Shown: positions 1 through 9,355, counted from the first letter of the stretch. The stretch: 64,000 nt of DNA from an uncultured Prevotellamassilia sp. (GCA_934255485.1 CAKQOG010000008.1:1-64000), one strand, 5' to 3'. Notes: generated from the letters alone by a model not told the origin. Program-made: numbers and translations.

Positions 1-75
1 CCGTTCTTCATAATTGTGGCGTCTATACATAATGCACCCCAAAAGTTTTGTGTCTAACTTTTGGGGTGCAGTTCA
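1..75. mobile_element. Right end of an IS3-family (IS150-type) element, truncated by window start
   Basis: Positions 51-75, read on the minus strand, begin TGAACTGCACCCCAAAAGTT, which has the form of IS150-group terminal inverted repeats. Positions 33-47 and 56-70 form a perfect 15-bp hairpin inside the end. On the plus strand an open frame runs in from the left edge and stops at 55-57, ending in residues NAPQKFCV, which could be the transposase tail. The rest lies outside the window, so it may be a complete element or a remnant. Confidence 0.5.
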
Positions 76-296
76 GTTTTCAGCCCGTGACTTTTTAATT
101 CAAAAACTGGTAAGATTGATGATTGAATTATAAAAACTCACTAAGACTTTTTATTGACCAACCACACTTTCTGCTTATATATTCTATAAAAACAACACGC
201 ACAAACCATAGCATTTGTTGCTCGGTCTGCGCGTGTCTCTTTATTTAAAAAAACTCAATGATTTCTCGTTGAGGGCGTGAGAAGTTCGTGTCGAGG
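76..296. other. Non-coding stretch with a partial hairpin-repeat remnant
   Basis: No credible gene. Positions 81-94 (CAGCCCGTGACTTT) resemble the arm of the hairpin repeat at 12185-12348 and may be a remnant of that family. The terminator at 195-236 also lies here. Confidence 0.35.
190..237 (-). terminator. Terminator of the small ORF at 297-488
   Basis: ACACGC (195-200) pairs with GCGTGT (231-236), with further imperfect pairing inside. On the minus strand the hairpin is followed by a T-rich run (about 186-192). It lies about 60 bp beyond the stop codon of the small ORF. Confidence 0.5.
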
Positions 297-488
297 TTAG
301 TCGTTCATTCCGTCCCACATGCCGCCATTGCCATTGTTTTTCCAAACGGGGTTTTCCTTCTTGTTTGAGAGGATTTCGTCGTCTCCAATGGTTGGCGCAT
401 TGCCGCCCGAGAGAATGTTGAGGGCGACACCATTTTCCCAAAGTAGTGCGTAGGGAGTGCTTTGGGGAGCAATATAATTCTTTTTCAT
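297..488 (-). CDS. Small hypothetical protein downstream of a secreted protein
   Basis: A 63-residue ORF starting MKKNYIAPQ, located 22 bp after the stop of the large secreted protein on the same strand, so probably co-transcribed. It has no signal peptide or membrane segment; it is polar with a Gly/Asn-rich tail (NGNGGMWDGMND) and an LSGGN motif mid-way. Short Bacteroidales ORFs beginning MKKxYxxP with a mid-length Gly patch are common (from memory) and have no assigned function. The Lys-rich start, tight spacing and following terminator support translation. It could be a secreted or processed peptide, but no cleavage site can be pointed to. Confidence 0.55.
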   Translation of the reverse strand: MKKNYIAPQSTPYALLWENGVALNILSGGNAPTIGDDEILSNKKENPVWKNNGNGGMWDGMND

Positions 489-510
489 AACGTGTGTGTC
501 GTTTTATAGC

Positions 511-3500
511 TTATTTAATAAAAACCTTTTTGCCATTACCCTTTATGTAGATGCCGTGAGAGGGATAGAGCACGCGGCGACCATTGAGGTCGTAGTATAC
601 GTTGTTTTCAGCCTCTTGGGTTGTGGTGGCATGGTCAATGCCAGTGGTAGTTCCGCCAAAGTTGAAGCTGAACATCATGGCAGCTTGTGCCGATGCAGGT
701 ATATTGCTTTTGAGCAAATAAGCCTTGTTAGCAGGCATGTTACCCGTGCTTACCTTGTAGAAGCCAGCAGTCTTATCAGTAGCATCGCCAATGGTTTTGT
801 AACCAAGAGCATAGTAGGTGTCGGCAATGCCTGTGCGCTTAACCGATGCACCGGTAAGAAGGTTGTCGTTGCTCTTCTTAGTGCCATCAGTACTATTCAT
901 AGTGAGTGTGTAGCTACCAGCAGCACCTTGCAGAATAACGGGTTCGTTGGCGGGGATAGTATTGCCAATGCTTTTGAGCGTAAGCTCTTTGCTATCGCCT
1001 GTTACGTCAGTTACCTTGTTGGCAGTAACTCCTTCGGGAAGCGTTACGCTAAATGGTAAGCAAAGCGAAGCATACTGAGCCTCAGAGATGGTGAGAGGGA
1101 ATGATGTTACCTCTTGAATTTTAACAACGCAACCTGCTTCTATAGAGTTTTGGTTGCCCGTTTGGGCATTGCCATTATATGGGCTATGGAAGCATACATA
1201 GTTATAAGTTGAGAGAATGGAACTCTCGTTTTCGCCGCGACACCATAGGTATTGATCGGTGATGTTGGTGGATTTGGTGTTCTTAATACCTACGTTGGTA
1301 AGTGTGCCATTAATGCTATTATCTACTGCATAGTGGCCTGCCCATTGTGAGTCTTTTACTGCATAGAGTTTGCCGTCGCCATCGCTGTTGGGGTTCTTGC
1401 TACCATAGTAGAGTTGTGAATTGACATCTTGAATGAGGTATGAACCATCTTCTCCACTAACGGGAACAAAACGTACGATAGCCGATGGGGTGGTGGCAGC
1501 TTGTGCTACGTAGGTTACGCGGCGCTCATCGGGAGTTGAACCCGAACCTTGGTTAATTGTGCCATCGGCACTTGCATTGGCATTGGTGAGTGCGGGCGAT
1601 ACATTGCCACGAGTAAAGGTGATGCGGTAGAGTTTGTCTTGTGCAGGAGCAGAGTAAAGAGTGCCTGCATTTGCCAATTCATCATACTTAGTAAAGAAAT
1701 CTTCAACCGAGGTTTGCTCGCCCAATGTGGTGTTGGCAGCGGCTGAAATGTCGCCTACATAATGTGTGTTGGTGTTGTTGGTAGCAATAGTCTTGCAATC
1801 GGCTAAGAGGTCTGCCACACGGAATATAGAACCATTGTCGTTAAGTTCAGACTGACCACGATTACACCAATAGTTAAGGTTACCATTTCCGTGGTCGCCT
1901 ACTGCGTGAGTGTTGCTTGCATTGGGTTGGATGGTAAAACCACCTGTGATGCCATCGAATGTGGGCTGTGGGTTTAGATAAAAAGCAGTTGCATTTGTGC
2001 TCGACATCTCAACCTCAGTGCCTTGAGTTTCGGCAGAGAGATAGGCTTTCTTGCCATCTGCCTTGTTTACCAAGTAGAATAGATTGAAGCTAATGTCTGC
2101 GGGGATAATGGCCCATTTGTTAGCATCAATCTCATTGAAACTTCTGATAGCACTGAGCGAAGTGCGGTCTAAAGAGTTGCTGCGTGACAGGATTTTGCCA
2201 TCGTCTTTTGCCTTGAGGTAGCGGTCGGTGTTGCTGTCATAACGTGAGCGAATAACCATCCAGTGCTTGGTATCATCGCTTGATAGGGTGTAGGGAGCAG
2301 TAGAGGTATAGTTGATAGTAAGTGTATGATTTTCAGCATCGCATGAACGACTTGCTATTTGGAAGAAACTATTTGAAGAAGCTATAAATTTATCATTGCC
2401 TGCTTTAGTAGTAATGATAGTTTCGTTAGCATTATTGAAAGTGAGAGATTCATTGGTGTTGCTATTGGTAGCAACGATGGTATTAAATGCAACAACTTCA
2501 GGGTTAGCTTCGGGTTCATACAGCGTAAAGGTAGAGCCTTGGTCGGTTTTACTACCGCCATCATTCCAATAGCCAAGTTCTCCACTAATGTCGTTGAGGT
2601 TGGCATTTTCTTCGTTGAGGTCTTGCAAGCGGAAACCATTTGTGTAACCATCGCCCGTGTTACCCTTTTTGCAGATAAAGGCTGTACCCGTAGGGCTCAT
2701 GTAGGCTTTACCGTTATTATTTGTGTTGTCAATGCGCACATAAGCGTTGCCATTGTTTATAGCGTTGCACATATACACTTGGTTGGCAGTGCCTTCTTTT
2801 AGCTTAAACGACCATAGCGCATAGTTGCTCTCAGTAACAACATCACGTGTGTTGATGTGTGAGTTCCATACACCATCCCATGTGAGCGAACGATAGGTGT
2901 AAACGTTATTTGCCATGTCGTTCTTATTGTCGTTGGGGTTCTTCCAACGCAATTTAACTTTGTACCATCTGCCCTCTACGAATGGGAAGTTGGCAGTAGC
3001 TTTTACGTCATAAGTATCTGCATCATCGGTTACTGTAACGGTAGCGGGAGTGATGTCTTTATAGAAATCAACCGCCGTAGAGATTTGCTCGCCTATAGCT
3101 CTTAATTGTGTAAATTTAAATTTATGGCTACCAGCAGTATAAGCCAAAGTAACATCTTTTACACCTGCAGGGATGAGTTTCCACTTGTTGTATGAACCGC
3201 TATTGTTGCGTTCAAAAGCTGTAGCAGATGTGGCATTGACATAGGCATTATTGTTGATGCCACCGCCGTTTCCGCTAAAATAGTAACCGCTTTGGTCGTC
3301 GGCTTGAACAATGTTGTAAACACCTGCTCCACTGCCTAACGGACAGGCAACACCTGATGTCCAATAAGCAGAAACATCGACACTCTTAATGCTATATGAG
3401 GCCTTGTTGTTGCTTGTAGTACCCGTTTTTTGAATATACCACAAACCAACTTTGCTGCTTGAAAGATTGGTGGTAACAGCAGTTTGTGCAACTAATTTCA

Positions 3501-3693
3501 TAGCTCCATTACCATTGGCAGCGATGTAAGGAGATGTAATATCATAGGCAGCAGCAGCGGTGCTGGCTATGAAATAGTAGCCCGTTGGCACCTCAGCGTC
3601 CGTAATAGGCGTGGCAGTAGGTGTCTGAGCTTTCGTTGTGCTTATGCTTGCTAAAAGCGTAAGCAAAGCAAAAAGAAAAGTAAATCTTTTCAT
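511..3693 (-). CDS. Large secreted protein with C-terminal type IX-like sorting tail
   Basis: About 1060 residues from the preferred start at 3693 (MKRFTFLFALLTLLAS, signal peptide ending near TKA-Q). The frame stays open to an ATG at 3768, but that start would bury the signal peptide behind 25 residues. The body is rich in Asn, Thr, Ser and Gly, with recurring blocks of the type 'YYFIAS', 'YLIQDVNSQLYYG' and 'YLKAKDDGK', which look like ricin-type beta-trefoil repeats. A Prevotella-style module follows (LCLPFSVTLPEGV ... PANEPVILQG). The end (YYDLNGRRV ... GIYIKGNGKKVFIK) is typical of cell-surface proteins sorted by the type IX system. No catalytic motif is visible; a glycan-binding or adhesive surface role is inference. 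Confidence 0.8.
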   Translation of the reverse strand: MKRFTFLFALLTLLASISTTKAQTPTATPITDAEVPTGYYFIASTAAAAYDITSPYIAANGNGAMKLVAQTAVTTNLSSSKVGLWYIQKTGTTSNNKASYSIKSVDVSAYWTSGVACPLGSGAGVYNIVQADDQSGYYFSGNGGGINNNAYVNATSATAFERNNSGSYNKWKLIPAGVKDVTLAYTAGSHKFKFTQLRAIGEQISTAVDFYKDITPATVTVTDDADTYDVKATANFPFVEGRWYKVKLRWKNPNDNKNDMANNVYTYRSLTWDGVWNSHINTRDVVTESNYALWSFKLKEGTANQVYMCNAINNGNAYVRIDNTNNNGKAYMSPTGTAFICKKGNTGDGYTNGFRLQDLNEENANLNDISGELGYWNDGGSKTDQGSTFTLYEPEANPEVVAFNTIVATNSNTNESLTFNNANETIITTKAGNDKFIASSNSFFQIASRSCDAENHTLTINYTSTAPYTLSSDDTKHWMVIRSRYDSNTDRYLKAKDDGKILSRSNSLDRTSLSAIRSFNEIDANKWAIIPADISFNLFYLVNKADGKKAYLSAETQGTEVEMSSTNATAFYLNPQPTFDGITGGFTIQPNASNTHAVGDHGNGNLNYWCNRGQSELNDNGSIFRVADLLADCKTIATNNTNTHYVGDISAAANTTLGEQTSVEDFFTKYDELANAGTLYSAPAQDKLYRITFTRGNVSPALTNANASADGTINQGSGSTPDERRVTYVAQAATTPSAIVRFVPVSGEDGSYLIQDVNSQLYYGSKNPNSDGDGKLYAVKDSQWAGHYAVDNSINGTLTNVGIKNTKSTNITDQYLWCRGENESSILSTYNYVCFHSPYNGNAQTGNQNSIEAGCVVKIQEVTSFPLTISEAQYASLCLPFSVTLPEGVTANKVTDVTGDSKELTLKSIGNTIPANEPVILQGAAGSYTLTMNSTDGTKKSNDNLLTGASVKRTGIADTYYALGYKTIGDATDKTAGFYKVSTGNMPANKAYLLKSNIPASAQAAMMFSFNFGGTTTGIDHATTTQEAENNVYYDLNGRRVLYPSHGIYIKGNGKKVFIK

Positions 3694-3806
3694 AGATAGA
3701 CAGATATTTTTATGATTAATTAGTACTTTGCTTAAGTTATCTTGTGAAAGCCTTATCACGTACTCCATTTATGCTTAATAGCTCATCTCTATAGTCTTTC
3801 ACACTG

Positions 3807-3814
3807 CAAAATTA
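3807..3814 (-). promoter_or_regulatory. -7 box for the secreted protein gene
   Basis: Minus strand TAATTTTG matches the Bacteroidetes -7 consensus TAnnTTTG, about 110 bp upstream of the start at 3693. The expected -33 position is occupied by the edge of an eight-G run (3837-3844) instead of TTTG. Confidence 0.5.
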
Positions 3815-3836
3815 TATAATAAGTACTAATTTTAAC

Positions 3837-3844
3837 GGGGGGGG
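3837..3844. repeat. Eight-G homopolymer tract at the expected -33 position
   Basis: Eight consecutive G on the plus strand, flanked as C-G8-TAAT. The identical context occurs at 47097-47109 next to the start codon of the CapD-like gene. Tract-length change here would alter the promoter spacing of the secreted-protein gene. Confidence 0.6.
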
Positions 3845-3915
3845 TAATAAAAGATGTTAAAATATTAAATTAAGGGCGAATTGTTGCATGAAAGAGTGTT
3901 TATAAGATACAACAA

Positions 3916-3954
3916 GGCCATGTTTGCACTTGAAATGGTTGTACAAACATGGCC
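3916..3954 (-). terminator. Hairpin downstream of the CXXCH lipoprotein gene
   Basis: GGCCATGTTTG (3916-3926) pairs with CAAACATGGCC (3944-3954), an 11-bp stem with a 17-nt loop. It lies 54 bp past the stop of the minus-strand lipoprotein gene. The following T-run on the minus strand is poor. Confidence 0.45.
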
Positions 3955-4007
3955 CTTTAAAAGAGAGATAAATAAGTTATTTTGTGATAGGTATGGCGGT
4001 TTTTATT

Positions 4008-5525
4008 TTATTTATAAATAACCTCTTTGAGGTCTTTAGCGTTTACTGCATCCTTAGTTAGTTCGGGCACATTGTAGCTTTTGTTGAGCCAAATGTTTTG
4101 CATTGGGTCGCGCTGAGGCAATAAGAAAGCCTTGTGTCCTTGTCCGTTTTTGTCGAAGTAGGCAATGTAAGGACGTGTGTAAGAACCATCGTTGCGACGT
4201 GAACTAAACACAATCCAACGACCATTTGAACTCCAAGTGTGATAACTATCAACATCTTTGCTATTGGTGGCAGTGAGTGGATATATCTTGTTGAGCAAAA
4301 GGTCTTTTACCCAAAGATCGGCGCTTTTGTGCCAAATGTGAAACTGCCCGTAGTCGGCAAGTGTAAAGAGCACATAACGTCCGTCGGGACTAATGCGAGG
4401 CACCGAGGCACTTTTTTGCATGGCGTCACAGTCTACCTCCACTTGCGGTGTACCAAACTTTTGTGTGGCGTCATTAAAACTCATGCTCATAATGTTGTAG
4501 TGCAATTTGTCATAATTCTTTTTAATGAACACAATGCGCATAGAGTCGGTTTGACCTGCTACATCGGGCGTATGGGCGCAGGTGTAAAAGAGGCGTTTGC
4601 CATCGGGCGACCAGCAAGGAAAGTTCTCAAGGTCGTAGTCGGTTTTGAGTATATTACGCACTTGGCCTTTGTCTACATCGTAAAAGATAAGGTCTGAAGC
4701 ATAGTCTACAACCTCAATCTTCTGGTGATTCGATATGTGAAAAGTTTGCCCTGTTTTGTTTGACGAGAACACCACCCAATTGCGTGTTGGGTGCCATGTA
4801 GGATAGGTGGCACCAGCAAGTATAGAGTCGCTTTTAATGGTGCGTTTCTCAGCCTTACCATCCTCTACAAAAACTGTTCCTCCATGGGCAGCACGCACAT
4901 GAAAGAGCATGCGATGTGTGCTATAATTTTGATAATTGTGGCAGTTTACGCAATGGTTGTCTTTGGTGTAGGTGCGGTTATTTTCATAAATGGTCTGTAC
5001 GTTAAAGTTTTCAAGATTGCGTTGATATAGTCCCATTTGACGGTAGAGTTCGTACGAAGGTTCTATAAGGCGGTACGACAAATAGGGGTCGATATTCTCT
5101 TGTGCCACCGATAAGTGGTAAGATGGAAATTTTATCCAATTACCACCACGTTGTGCATATATGGTAACATTAAGGTTCTTGCCACGTGCAGCAGCAAGCA
5201 TATCTTTCCACTCAATAGAGTCGAACTGCAACACGCCATCATTGCCAGCTGATGCCAGCACTTGGTGGTTGCCGCCCTCAATGCTTGCCACATATTCATC
5301 GGCAGGCGAATTAACCTTAAAGTTGAGTGGTGCAATGTTGGGAGGAATAATCACATTGCGATAGTCGGGGTATATTTGGGCAAATTCTGTTGTTGGAGTA
5401 GAGTTGGTGGGTAAAGTGGGCGATGTGGCACACGATGCTACCAACATAGGCAATAGCAAACTGCACACTTTGGCTTGCTTTAGTGCCTTCTTAATGTTGA
5501 TGTGTAATATATAAGAGATTGTCAT
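4008..5525 (-). CDS. Lipoprotein with a c-type heme motif and PD40/TolB-like beta-propeller
   Basis: 505 residues. The N-terminus has a hydrophobic stretch ending LVASC (Cys32), a lipobox, so the mature protein should be membrane-anchored. A CVNCH motif (Cys192, Cys195, His196) is a c-type heme attachment site in form. The second half contains repeated blade motifs such as TYPTWHPTRNWVVFSS, CWSPDGKRLFYT, RISPDGRYVLFT and HTWSSNGRWIVFSS, characteristic of PD40/TolB-type propellers. The gene begins 29 bp after the stop of the membrane protein gene upstream on the same strand, so the two form an operon. Substrate and partner are unknown. Heme attachment is inferred from one motif only and would need a cytochrome c maturation system in the host. 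Confidence 0.75.
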   Translation of the reverse strand: MTISYILHINIKKALKQAKVCSLLLPMLVASCATSPTLPTNSTPTTEFAQIYPDYRNVIIPPNIAPLNFKVNSPADEYVASIEGGNHQVLASAGNDGVLQFDSIEWKDMLAAARGKNLNVTIYAQRGGNWIKFPSYHLSVAQENIDPYLSYRLIEPSYELYRQMGLYQRNLENFNVQTIYENNRTYTKDNHCVNCHNYQNYSTHRMLFHVRAAHGGTVFVEDGKAEKRTIKSDSILAGATYPTWHPTRNWVVFSSNKTGQTFHISNHQKIEVVDYASDLIFYDVDKGQVRNILKTDYDLENFPCWSPDGKRLFYTCAHTPDVAGQTDSMRIVFIKKNYDKLHYNIMSMSFNDATQKFGTPQVEVDCDAMQKSASVPRISPDGRYVLFTLADYGQFHIWHKSADLWVKDLLLNKIYPLTATNSKDVDSYHTWSSNGRWIVFSSRRNDGSYTRPYIAYFDKNGQGHKAFLLPQRDPMQNIWLNKSYNVPELTKDAVNAKDLKEVIYK

Positions 5526-5554
5526 GTATATCTTTAGCTTAATGTCTGACGATA

Positions 5555-7153
5555 TTAGTTTACGCTCGATTTAGAATCAACTTGTGGTTTCTTTACTTGG
5601 TCAGGGTCGTTGTTTTCGGTGTAATAGTAGTAAACGTAGCTACCTAACCATTGTTTGCGCAGTTCATGACGGAGTTTTAAACGATCGTTGATGTAGGGTT
5701 TAGCATCCATCAAGAACGCTGAAATCTCATTAGGGACGTATTGGCCTACTTGCGGAATTTGTTTGAGCATGTCGGGGTTCTTCAAGAAAGCTATGCAAAG
5801 AGCCTGTTGTACACACATAGGCAAGGGCATGCCTTTTTGTATGAGTACTTGTATGCGTGGCAAAGCATTTTGTAAGTCTTTGCCGTAAAGACAAGCTGCA
5901 ATAGAGGTGATTAGCGTAGCATCGCTACCCGTGAGTAGACCCACATTGTAGCCAAGAAAGAGCGGTGTGGTAAATTGTTGCTCAAAGGTGTTCTCTCTCG
6001 GATTGAGTGAAAGCACGTGAGCTAACTCTGCATCCTCTTTGATGAGCTTGGGGTTATTAAGCATTGCAGTGTATTTATCAACAAAATCGCTCTCAAATGG
6101 CACGTTGTTTATCAAGGCTAAATACTTGCGGCAAAGCGCTTTCTCACCATTGAGCAAGGCGCAAACAGCCATGCGTTTATAGTAGTAAAGTCGTGGCCCG
6201 TCCATCACAATGCGGTCCATACAATTGCGGTATGAGGCATTGAGTAGTCCTGCATGGAAATTGCAGTCTTCAAGGAAAAGCGTGTACTCTTCATTGCCTT
6301 CGATGCTATCGAGTTTGAGTTTCGGAAAGTCGTATGCAATGTCGAACATGCCATCGAGCAATTGGTCGGTTTCTTCGAGAGCAATGGCGTGATAAGCAGC
6401 CACGCTACGCGAGGGTTGGCGTGCTGAGCGAGCTAATGTTACCATATCGTCCCATTCTTGATTCCATTGCATTTTTTGTAATTGAGCCGTAAAGATAACG
6501 TTTTGGTTAAAATAGCGAGCTGCACCAGTTGTGCCACCAATGAGTAATAGTGCCACTAACAATCCATAGGGACGAACGCTTGCAGGTGCTTCAGCCTGTT
6601 GTTTTTTTCTGCTTACAAACCATGTGACAAGTGCTATTATTGCCACAATAGCAAGCACTAATAGCGCAATGATAATGAAGAGTGAAGGCTCATTTTTATA
6701 GTAAAGATTGAAGCCGCGGTAGAGCATCCAAGCTATTTGAACTACAGGTATAAAAAAGCCAATGCCCTCCCACTTATGTCTTACGCCAAAAGCTTTGTCA
6801 GATAAACGTGCAGTGAGTGTATAGATGGCAGCCATAAGCACACCGCCTACAATAGGCCATTTAAATAGCAACAGCACCCAGCGGCTAAGCCAGAATAACT
6901 TGCCAAAGGGTTGGCTCAGTAGGTAGTGCATGGTGTCGGCAGATGTAGAGATATAGCTTTCTTGTTCGGCACGCCACATCACGTCGCCATAGCCCCATGT
7001 AAAGAAAAGTAAGAGCCCTAAGAATCCGATAGAATAGGTGAGCAAACGCGATTTTTTAGCAGTAATTCTGCCTCGCGTTTTTGTGCTCGTAGGCACAGCT
7101 TTGGGTTGTTTCTGCGCTTGATGATAAGAGGATTTACTCATCGTATTAGACAA
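5555..7153 (-). CDS. Multi-pass membrane protein with C-terminal helical (TPR-like) region, DUF6057-like
   Basis: 532 residues. A basic N-terminus (about 35 residues) precedes a membrane helix (YSIGFLGLLLFFTWGYG). Further helices lie around residues 95-120, 130-155, 160-185 and 195-215. The remaining ~300 residues are soluble, alpha-helical and resemble solenoid repeats (for example YHAIALEETDQLLDGMFDIA). This architecture fits the Bacteroidales family I recall as DUF6057, function unknown. It precedes the CXXCH/propeller lipoprotein by 29 bp, suggesting an envelope complex, which is inference. A start at Met5 is equally possible. Confidence 0.7.
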   Translation of the reverse strand: MSNTMSKSSYHQAQKQPKAVPTSTKTRGRITAKKSRLLTYSIGFLGLLLFFTWGYGDVMWRAEQESYISTSADTMHYLLSQPFGKLFWLSRWVLLLFKWPIVGGVLMAAIYTLTARLSDKAFGVRHKWEGIGFFIPVVQIAWMLYRGFNLYYKNEPSLFIIIALLVLAIVAIIALVTWFVSRKKQQAEAPASVRPYGLLVALLLIGGTTGAARYFNQNVIFTAQLQKMQWNQEWDDMVTLARSARQPSRSVAAYHAIALEETDQLLDGMFDIAYDFPKLKLDSIEGNEEYTLFLEDCNFHAGLLNASYRNCMDRIVMDGPRLYYYKRMAVCALLNGEKALCRKYLALINNVPFESDFVDKYTAMLNNPKLIKEDAELAHVLSLNPRENTFEQQFTTPLFLGYNVGLLTGSDATLITSIAACLYGKDLQNALPRIQVLIQKGMPLPMCVQQALCIAFLKNPDMLKQIPQVGQYVPNEISAFLMDAKPYINDRLKLRHELRKQWLGSYVYYYYTENNDPDQVKKPQVDSKSSVN

Positions 7154-7172
7154 TTTTAAAACTTTTTGAGAG

Positions 7173-7204
7173 CAAAATTACAGAAATAGCTTGTTACGAG
7201 CAAA
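7173..7204 (-). promoter_or_regulatory. Promoter for the DUF6057-like / lipoprotein operon
   Basis: Minus strand TTTG (7201-7204), 20-bp spacer, TAATTTTG (7173-7180): a complete Bacteroidetes -33/-7 pair, about 20 bp upstream of the start at 7153. Confidence 0.7.
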
Positions 7205-7253
7205 AAGAATACAAATTTAAATTGTCACAAACGCATTGCTCTTTGTTTTAAGA

Positions 7254-7316
7254 AATAAAAAAAACGATGCCCAATCGCCATAAGTGAGAGTTCACATATA
7301 GCAATTGGGCATCGTT
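7254..7316 (-). terminator. Terminator of groES-groEL
   Basis: AACGATGCCCAAT (7263-7275) pairs perfectly with ATTGGGCATCGTT (7304-7316). On the minus strand the stem is followed by a run of T (plus-strand A-run just before 7265), 54 bp beyond the groEL stop. Confidence 0.8.
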
Positions 7317-7369
7317 GTAATGATATTTTTATTCAGAAGTGATGTGTCTCTGAGCGTGTAAGCTTAGCA

Positions 7370-8998
7370 TTACATCATGCCGCCCATGCCTGGGTTAGCC
7401 ATAGGCATTTCGGGCTTATCTTCTTTCTTGTCGCAGATAACGCACTCAGTGGTGAGGAACATACCAGCTACTGAAGCTGCGTTCTCCAAGGCTACACGAG
7501 TAACCTTAGCAGGGTCTACCACACCAGCTGCACGCAAGTCGCCAAACTCTTCGGTCTTAGCGTTATAGCCATAATAACCTTCGCCCTCGCGTACCTTGTT
7601 TACGATAACGGCGCCTTCAATACCTGCGTTGCGGCAGATTTGGCGAAGAGGTTCTTCAATGGCACGACGTATAATGTTGATACCTGTTGTTTCGTCGGCA
7701 TTGTCGCCCTTCATGTCTTCAAGAGCCTTTTGAGCGCGGATATAAGCCACACCGCCACCAGTTACGATACCTTCTTCAACAGCTGCACGTGTAGCGCAGA
7801 GGGCATCGTCGCAACGGTCTTTCTTTTCTTTTTGTTCGGTTTCACTTGCTGCACCAACCTCAAGTACGCATACACCACCAGAGAGTTTAGCCAAACGTTC
7901 TTGCAATTTCTCCTTGTCGTAAGATGAGGTAGAGTTAGCAATTTCGTTCTTTATTTGGTTAATGCGTTCGTTGATGTTAGCCTTGTCGCCTTTGCCGTTT
8001 ACGATGGTAGTATTCTCCTTAGAGATAGTAACCTTTTCGGCAGAACCAAGCATATCAAGAGTAGCTTGTTCAAGTTTCAAGCCCTTGTCTTCGCTGATAA
8101 CTACACCGCCAGTGAGCACTGCAATATCTTCGAGCATAGCCTTGCGACGGTCGCCAAAACCAGGAGCTTTCACTGCGCAAATCTTGAGTTGAGTACGCAA
8201 GCGGTTTACTACCAATGTAGTAAGAGCTTCGCTATCAACATCCTCAGCAATTACCAACAAAGGACGTCCGCTCTGTACAGCAGGTTCGAGGATAGGCAAG
8301 AAGTCCTTGATGTTAGAAATCTTTTTGTCGTAGATAAGGATGTAAGGATTTTCCATTACGCACTGCATCTTTTCAGTGTCGGTAACGAAATATGCTGATA
8401 GATAACCACGATCGAACTGCATACCTTCAACTGTCTTCAACACGGTGTCGCGCCCCTTAGCGTCCTCAATAGTGATAACACCATTTACGCTCACAGCACG
8501 CATGCCATCGGCAATAAGTTTACCAATTTCGGGGTCGTTGTTAGCCGAGATAGTAGCTACTTGTTCAATTTTGTCGTAGCTTTCGCCAACTTGTTCGCTC
8601 TGTCCCTTGATGCTTTCAACAACCTTGGCAACAGCCTTGTCGATACCGCGTTTAACGTCGAGAGGATTGGCACCTGCAGCCACGTTCTTCATACCCTCAG
8701 TGAGGATAGCTTGTGTAAGTACGGTAGCAGTAGTTGTACCATCACCAGCGTCGTCGCCAGTCTTTGATGCTACGCTCTTAACGAGTTGAGCACCAGCGTT
8801 TTGGAATGCATCGTCGAGTTCGATTTCCTTAGCTACGCTCACACCATCCTTGGTGATGCGAGGCGCACCAAACTTCTTGTCGATAACTACATTGCGGCCT
8901 TTAGGACCAAGTGTTACCTTAACTGCATTAGCCAATGCATCAGCACCCTCGCGTAAACGTTCGCGAGCATCTACATCGTATACTATTTCTTTAGCCAT
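7370..8998 (-). CDS. groL: Chaperonin GroEL (Hsp60)
   Basis: 542 residues, the usual length for GroEL. It assembles as double seven-fold rings in the cytoplasm and folds proteins with GroES and ATP. Visible family signatures include the N-terminal VTLGPKGRNVVIDKKFGAP, the ATP-site block DDAGDGTTTATVL, and the C-terminal GGM-type tail ending MANPGMGGMM. It lies 84 bp downstream of groES on the same strand and shares its promoter and terminator. Nothing in the sequence is unusual; the regulatory region ahead of groES is the notable part. Confidence 0.98.
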   Translation of the reverse strand: MAKEIVYDVDARERLREGADALANAVKVTLGPKGRNVVIDKKFGAPRITKDGVSVAKEIELDDAFQNAGAQLVKSVASKTGDDAGDGTTTATVLTQAILTEGMKNVAAGANPLDVKRGIDKAVAKVVESIKGQSEQVGESYDKIEQVATISANNDPEIGKLIADGMRAVSVNGVITIEDAKGRDTVLKTVEGMQFDRGYLSAYFVTDTEKMQCVMENPYILIYDKKISNIKDFLPILEPAVQSGRPLLVIAEDVDSEALTTLVVNRLRTQLKICAVKAPGFGDRRKAMLEDIAVLTGGVVISEDKGLKLEQATLDMLGSAEKVTISKENTTIVNGKGDKANINERINQIKNEIANSTSSYDKEKLQERLAKLSGGVCVLEVGAASETEQKEKKDRCDDALCATRAAVEEGIVTGGGVAYIRAQKALEDMKGDNADETTGINIIRRAIEEPLRQICRNAGIEGAVIVNKVREGEGYYGYNAKTEEFGDLRAAGVVDPAKVTRVALENAASVAGMFLTTECVICDKKEDKPEMPMANPGMGGMM

Positions 8999-9082
8999 AA
9001 TGGAATATGTTCTATTTAAAAAGTTGTATTATGAAAATTGTTAAGAGAAAAATGTTTTTGGTTGAGGCCTTATGCTTTAAGA

Positions 9083-9355
9083 TTAGCCCAAGATGGCGAG
9101 AACATCGCTTTGGCGCATAATCAAGTACTTTTCGCCTTCAAACTCTACTTCTGTGCCAGCATATTTACCATATAATACGGTGTCGCCAGCTTTCAGAACC
9201 ATTTCTTCGTCCTTAGTGCCTTTGCCAACTGCAAGCACTTTGCCTTGTAGTGGTTTTTCTTTAGCAGTGTCTGGAATGATGATACCACCAGCAGTTTTTT
9301 CTTCTGCGGGAGCGGCTTTGATAAGCACGCGGTCAGCTAACGGTTGAATGTTCAT
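9083..9355 (-). CDS. groS: Co-chaperonin GroES (Hsp10)
   Basis: 90 residues with the family start IQPLADRVLIKAAPAEEKT, the mobile-loop region TAGGIIIPDTAKEKP, and the C-terminal GEKYLIMRQSDVLAIL. It caps the GroEL ring. It is the first gene of the two-gene operon. No TAnnTTTG box is found on the minus strand between 9356 and 9560; a -24/-12 type sigma-54 site lies about 80 bp upstream instead. Confidence 0.97.
   Translation of the reverse strand: MNIQPLADRVLIKAAPAEEKTAGGIIIPDTAKEKPLQGKVLAVGKGTKDEEMVLKAGDTVLYGKYAGTEVEFEGEKYLIMRQSDVLAILG

Noticed and set aside
496..1059. 187-codon plus-strand frame
   Set aside because: Antisense to the well-supported secreted-protein gene; a frame shadow. The same applies to the plus-strand frames over groEL and GH95-1.
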